A DNA stretch of 64,000 bases from Burkholderia contaminans. Lineage in GTDB: Bacteria; Pseudomonadota; Gammaproteobacteria; Burkholderiales; Burkholderiaceae. Within the stretch, counting starts at the first letter, position 1. Each line of letters begins with the position of its first letter. The position numbers and the translations under genes were made by a program. The stretch is taken from positions 2,728,001 through 2,792,000 of the forward strand of contig NZ_CP090640.1 of NCBI RefSeq assembly GCF_029633825.1, read 5' to 3'. The notes under the pieces are model-generated. The model had not been told where the DNA came from, made no database searches, and worked only from the letters and a program-made list of their open reading frames with translations. Below, in pieces: positions 60,282-64,000 of this stretch.

Positions 60282-61945
60282 CTGCTACCACCCACATCGT
60301 CCGCGGCTGCCCGTCCACCACGGGCAACGACCGCCAGCTCAACACCACGACGCTGATCCGGCACGCCGCGCGCACCCATGGGGACCAGGAGATCGTCTAC
60401 CGCACACCCGATGGCGGCTGGGATCGCTACACCTACGCGGACTGCTACGCGCGCATCTGCCGCAGCGCCAATGCACTGCGCGCGCTCGGTGTCGAGCCCG
60501 GCGACCGGGTCGGCATCCTGGACTGGAACAGCCGACGTCACTTCGAGCTGTACTGGTCTATTCCCGGCCTGGGTGCTGTCATGTTGCAGATGAATCTGCG
60601 CCTGGGCCCAGAGGACCTGGGCTACGTGGTCGACCACAGCAAGGTGTCCTACGTTTGCGTAGACGAGTCATTGCTACCCCTTGCCGAATCCGTCGCAGCG
60701 AATTCGCCCCAGATCAAGGGCTGGATTGTCATGACCGACAAGCCGCTGGACCAGATCAAGACCACGCTGAAACCGCTGCTGCACTACGAAGACCTGCTGG
60801 CCGCCGCCGACACGAAGATCGACTGGCCCGAGATCGACGAAACCTCGGCCTACAGCGCCTGCTATACCACCGGCACCACAGGCAAGCCCAAGGGCGTGTA
60901 CTACTCGCACCGCGGCATCTATCTGCACTCCACGGCCATGGCCACCAATCTGGGCATGACGCTGGACGACTGCGTCATGCTCATCACGCCCATGTTCCAC
61001 GGGCAGTGCTGGGGCCTGCCACAGGCCGCCACGCTGCTGGCCGACAAGATCGTGCTGCCGGGCCGCTACGCTGCCGAAGACACCAAGCCGCTGGTTGACG
61101 CCATGATCGCTGAGGGTGTGACCATCACCAACGGCGCACCGGCCATCTTCCAGCCCATGCTGCAGTACATCGAGACGATGCAGGTCAAGCCGGACTTCAG
61201 CCGCATGCGCATGCTGTCTGGCGCCTCCGAGCCGCCGCTGTCGATGATGATCGGTTTCTACGACCTCACGGGTGCTGAGGTGGTGCACGCCTACGGCGCC
61301 ACCGAAGCCACGACGCTGGTGACGATGAACCGCCTCAAGTCCACGCTCAAGAAGCGCTTGACCGAGGAAGAGAAGTGGAACCTCAAGCGCAAGCAGGGTC
61401 TGGTGCTGACCGGGGTGGATATTCGCATCCTCGATGCCGACGACAAGGACTTGCCGCACGACGGAAAGTCAGCGGGCGAGATTTGCGTGCGCGGCCCCTG
61501 GATCACGGCCAGATACCACGACATGCCTGATTCCGCAGACCGTTTCCTGGAAGGCGGCTGGTGGCGCTCGGGCGATGTCGGAACGGTGGACGAGAACGGT
61601 TACCTCAAAGTTACCGACCGCATCAAGGACGTGATCAAGAGCGGCGGCGAATGGATTTCTTCCATCGACATGGAAAACCTGCTCATGGGCCACCCCGCCG
61701 TGCGCGACGCCGCCGTGGTCGGCGTTCCGCATTCGAAGTGGCAGGAACGGCCGCTGGCCCTGGTGGTGCTCAAGCCCGACCAGCAGGCGACCCAGGAACA
61801 ACTGAAGGAGTACCTGGGCAGCGCCTTCGCCAAGTGGCAGTGGCCGGATCAGGTCCTGTTCGTCGAAGCCATCCCCAAGACCAGCGTCGGCAAGCTCGAC
61901 AAGAAGCGCATCCGCGCCGAGCATGCGGGCCGCTACGCCGAGTGA
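60278..61945 (+). CDS. AMP-dependent acyl-CoA ligase
   Basis: 555-aa member of the medium/long-chain fatty acid ligase branch of ANL enzymes. AMP-binding signature [18 protein letters not shown], then [20 protein letters not shown], the acyl pocket region [19 protein letters not shown], hinge [20 protein letters not shown] and C-terminal lysine in [15 protein letters not shown]. It activates the organic acid that the operon degrades. Ligase start overlaps the preceding stop as ATGA. Chain type is unknown. Confidence 0.95.
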   Translation: MTATTHIVRGCPSTTGNDRQLNTTTLIRHAARTHGDQEIVYRTPDGGWDRYTYADCYARICRSANALRALGVEPGDRVGILDWNSRRHFELYWSIPGLGAVMLQMNLRLGPEDLGYVVDHSKVSYVCVDESLLPLAESVAANSPQIKGWIVMTDKPLDQIKTTLKPLLHYEDLLAAADTKIDWPEIDETSAYSACYTTGTTGKPKGVYYSHRGIYLHSTAMATNLGMTLDDCVMLITPMFHGQCWGLPQAATLLADKIVLPGRYAAEDTKPLVDAMIAEGVTITNGAPAIFQPMLQYIETMQVKPDFSRMRMLSGASEPPLSMMIGFYDLTGAEVVHAYGATEATTLVTMNRLKSTLKKRLTEEEKWNLKRKQGLVLTGVDIRILDADDKDLPHDGKSAGEICVRGPWITARYHDMPDSADRFLEGGWWRSGDVGTVDENGYLKVTDRIKDVIKSGGEWISSIDMENLLMGHPAVRDAAVVGVPHSKWQERPLALVVLKPDQQATQEQLKEYLGSAFAKWQWPDQVLFVEAIPKTSVGKLDKKRIRAEHAGRYAE

Positions 61946-61972
61946 GCCAACCTTTTGAACCAGGAGAACAAC

Positions 61973-63154
61973 ATGAATGACCATGAACCCGTCATCGTCG
62001 GTGCGCTGCGCACCCCCGTGGGCAAGCGCGGCGGGCGCTTGCAGAAATGGCATCCCGTCGATTTGTTGGGCGAGACGCTGCGCCAACTGGTCGAGCACTC
62101 CGGCATCAACCCGGCCGATCTGGACGATGTGATCGTCGGCTGCGTGCTGCAGTGGGACCAGCAGCACGGCAACCTGGGCCGTCATGCCGTATTGGCGGCG
62201 GGGCTGCCCGAATCCGTGCCGGCGGTGACGGTCGATCGGCAATGCGGGTCGGGCCAGCAGGCGGTGAGCTTTGCCGTGCATGGCATCCGGGCGGGCGCTT
62301 ACCAACTGGTCATCGGTGCCGGGGTCGAGTCGATGTCGCAGGCCCCCATGCCGCCGTCGTTCAAGCCCGGCGCGCCGCTGGGCTCGCAATACAGCCCGAG
62401 CGAACTGGCGCGCTACCAGGACAACCCGCTGATACCGCAGGGCGCTTCCTCGGAGTTGATGAACAAGCGCTTCGGTCTCACGCGCGAGGCCTTGGATGCC
62501 TTCGCCGTGCGTAGCCATCGGCGGGCCACCGAGGCCTCGCAGGCTGGCCGCGTCAGGGATCAACTGGTGCGGCTGACCGAGGATCCGGCCGATCCGGACA
62601 GCCCGATCGTCGCCGCCGACGAGGGCGTGCGCGCGGACCCCAACCCCGAGAAGATGGCCACGCTGAAAGGCGTGTTTGCCGCCGACGGCGCCACCACGGC
62701 CGCCAACTCATCGCAGATCAGCGACGGTGCCGCCGCGCTGCTGATCGCCAGCCGTGCCTACGCCAAGCAATACGGCCTGAAGCCGCGTGCGCGCTTCGTC
62801 AGCACCGCCGTGGCAGCCGCCGACCCGGTGATCCAGTTCACCGCCGTGCTCGACGCCACCCGCAAGGCACTGAAGGAATCGGGTCTGACCCTCGACGATA
62901 TCGATCTGTTCGAAGTCAACGAGGCCTTCGGCGGCGTGCCGCTGATGTTTCAGCAGGAGTTCGGCATCCTGGACGACCGCCTCAACGTCAACGGCGGCTC
63001 GATAGCCATCGGCCATCCGCTGGGCTCTACCGGCGCGCGCATGCTCACTGACCTGCTGTGCGAGCTGGAGCGCCGGGGCGGCCGCTATGGCCTGCAGACG
63101 ATTTGCGAGGCCTCGGGCACGGCCAACACCACCATCATCGAGCGGCTTGGATGA
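61973..63154 (+). CDS. Acetyl-CoA acetyltransferase-type thiolase
   Basis: 393-aa thiolase. The nucleophilic cysteine lies in TVDRQCGSGQQAVSFAVHGI; the other active-site blocks are DLFEVNEAFGGVPLMFQQEF, GGSIAIGHPLGSTGARMLTD (His) and QTICEASGTANTTIIERLG (second Cys). The C-terminal CEASGTAN differs from the usual CIGGGMG, as in thiolases of side-chain or steroid-type degradation. It starts at 61973 after AGGAG, 27 bp beyond the ligase. It carries out thiolytic chain shortening. Confidence 0.94.
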   Translation: MNDHEPVIVGALRTPVGKRGGRLQKWHPVDLLGETLRQLVEHSGINPADLDDVIVGCVLQWDQQHGNLGRHAVLAAGLPESVPAVTVDRQCGSGQQAVSFAVHGIRAGAYQLVIGAGVESMSQAPMPPSFKPGAPLGSQYSPSELARYQDNPLIPQGASSELMNKRFGLTREALDAFAVRSHRRATEASQAGRVRDQLVRLTEDPADPDSPIVAADEGVRADPNPEKMATLKGVFAADGATTAANSSQISDGAAALLIASRAYAKQYGLKPRARFVSTAVAAADPVIQFTAVLDATRKALKESGLTLDDIDLFEVNEAFGGVPLMFQQEFGILDDRLNVNGGSIAIGHPLGSTGARMLTDLLCELERRGGRYGLQTICEASGTANTTIIERLG

Positions 63155-63951
63155 GCGGGGCCACCATGAGCGAAGCCAGCGAAGTGCTCGTCAGCCGCGA
63201 TGGCGCCATCGCCACCTTGACCATCAACCGCCCGCGCGCGAAGAACAGCTTGAACCGCGCGGTATTCGATGGCCTGCGTGCGCAGCTTGTGCAACTGCGC
63301 GACGACGATACCGTGCGCGCGGTCATCATCACCGGCGCCGAGGGCGTGTTCTGCGCCGGGGCCGACATCACGGCCTTCGATGCGCTGCGCGCCGAGCCAC
63401 TGCTGGGCGATCGTGCGGCAGCAGGCGGCCACTTTTGGTCGGAACTGGAGCGCTTCCCCAAGCCCGTCATCGCAGCGGTGGAAAAGCTCGCGCTGGGCGG
63501 CGGCACAGAATTAGCGCTGGCCTGCGACATCGCGATCGCTGGCGAGTCCGCCAATTTCGGTGTGCCGGAAGTCAAGCTGGGCGCCATTCCGGGTGCCGGG
63601 GGCACGCAGCGCCTGATCCACGCTATCGGTAAGTCCAAGGCCATGGCCCTGTTGCTGACCGGCGATTTCATCGACGCCCGCAAGGCTTGCGATGCAGGCA
63701 TGGTCGCCGAAGTGACGGCTGATGGCCAGGCCCTGCCGACGGCGTTGGCGATGGCCAACCGGATTGCAGCCAATTCGCCGCTGGCCGTGGCGCTGGCGAA
63801 AGATGCGGCACTGGCCAGCTTTGAGACTCCGCTCGCGCAAGGCCTGGAGCATGAGAAGCGCAATTTCCTCGTCGCTTTGCGTTCGGCCGACAACCTGGAA
63901 GGGCAAGCGGCATTCCTAGGCAAGCGCACACCCAACTTTACCGGCCAATAA
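63151..63951 (+). CDS. Enoyl-CoA hydratase/isomerase
   Basis: 266-aa crotonase-fold enzyme. The oxyanion region is VFCAGADITAFDALRAEPLL and LALGGGTELALACDIAIAGE; the two catalytic glutamates of hydratases are retained, in GGGTELAL and in FGVPEVKLGAIPGAGGTQRL. So it should hydrate, not merely isomerise. The ATG at 63151 overlaps the thiolase stop as ATGA; an ATG at 63166 is an alternative. Confidence 0.94.
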   Translation: MSGATMSEASEVLVSRDGAIATLTINRPRAKNSLNRAVFDGLRAQLVQLRDDDTVRAVIITGAEGVFCAGADITAFDALRAEPLLGDRAAAGGHFWSELERFPKPVIAAVEKLALGGGTELALACDIAIAGESANFGVPEVKLGAIPGAGGTQRLIHAIGKSKAMALLLTGDFIDARKACDAGMVAEVTADGQALPTALAMANRIAANSPLAVALAKDAALASFETPLAQGLEHEKRNFLVALRSADNLEGQAAFLGKRTPNFTGQ

Positions 63952-63981
63952 CGCCTGTTTCTCACCCATCGAGGAAAAACC

Positions 63982-64000
63982 ATGCAACTGAACTCCGACA
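63982..64000 (+). CDS. Start of a further operon gene (cut by window edge)
   Basis: An ATG at 63982, six bases after GAGGA, begins MQLNSD, and is cut by the window end. Position suggests the next member of the catabolic operon. The product cannot be told. Confidence 0.5.

Noticed and set aside
1..64000. CRISPR arrays and rRNA genes
   Set aside because: No regularly spaced repeats and no ribosomal RNA-like stretches were seen.

Overview
The window looks like a Burkholderia-type betaproteobacterial chromosome (very GC-rich, with third positions dominated by G and C) that carries a long composite accessory region. This rests on gene content and protein similarity recalled from memory; nothing was searched.

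Left part, about 1-14.4 kb: ordinary chromosomal genes. They are a DUF1571 protein (cut by the window edge), a FadD acyl-CoA ligase, a PsrA-like TetR repressor, an MFS transporter, a GNAT acetyltransferase, a ParB-like protein with a SulP anion transporter, and a five-gene minus-strand sugar operon. The operon reads ROK regulator, ABC ATPase, permease, binding protein, PfkB kinase (frc-like). A perfect 12-bp-arm inverted repeat just upstream of the ROK gene is the likely operator.

From about 14.7 kb composition and gene type change. The first item is a decayed piece of trbB, followed by metF-like and queH genes and a beheaded metR-like gene that ends in an IS-end-like inverted repeat. Next comes a phosphite uptake and oxidation operon (ptxA-ptxB-ptxC-ptxD, minus strand). 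An IS21-family element (istA/istB, with a target duplication of 8-9 bp) sits in codons 3-4 of the divergent LysR regulator gene of that locus. A LysE-type gene follows and is cut by a 9.5-kb Tn3-family transposon (25446-34930). The transposon carries tnpA, tnpR and a cargo operon: TetR, HlyD adaptor, FtsX permease, LolD-type ATPase, c'-like cytochrome and NodT outer-membrane factor, i.e. a tripartite ABC efflux system with an unexpected haem protein. The other side of the transposon cuts a SCO copper-chaperone gene, which is followed by PCu(A)C.

At 36.1-49.8 kb lies a complete Tn4371-type mating-pair-formation and coupling block (traG, copG-like gene, trbBCDEJKLFGI, DUF2274, an EexN-like lipoprotein and a LysR gene). 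No relaxase, integrase or replication gene is attached to it here. At 49.8-64 kb is a beta-oxidation-like catabolic region: etfAB, two acyl-CoA dehydrogenases, an AAHS-type transporter, an MBL-fold hydrolase, an AraC regulator, a CoA-transferase, an acyl-CoA ligase, a thiolase and an enoyl-CoA hydratase, plus remnants of an IS630 element and of a second etfA.

Together, the right three quarters read as a patchwork island built by several mobile elements. It brings phosphite use, an efflux system, conjugation machinery and degradation of an organic acid of unknown identity. No rRNA, tRNA or CRISPR array was seen.
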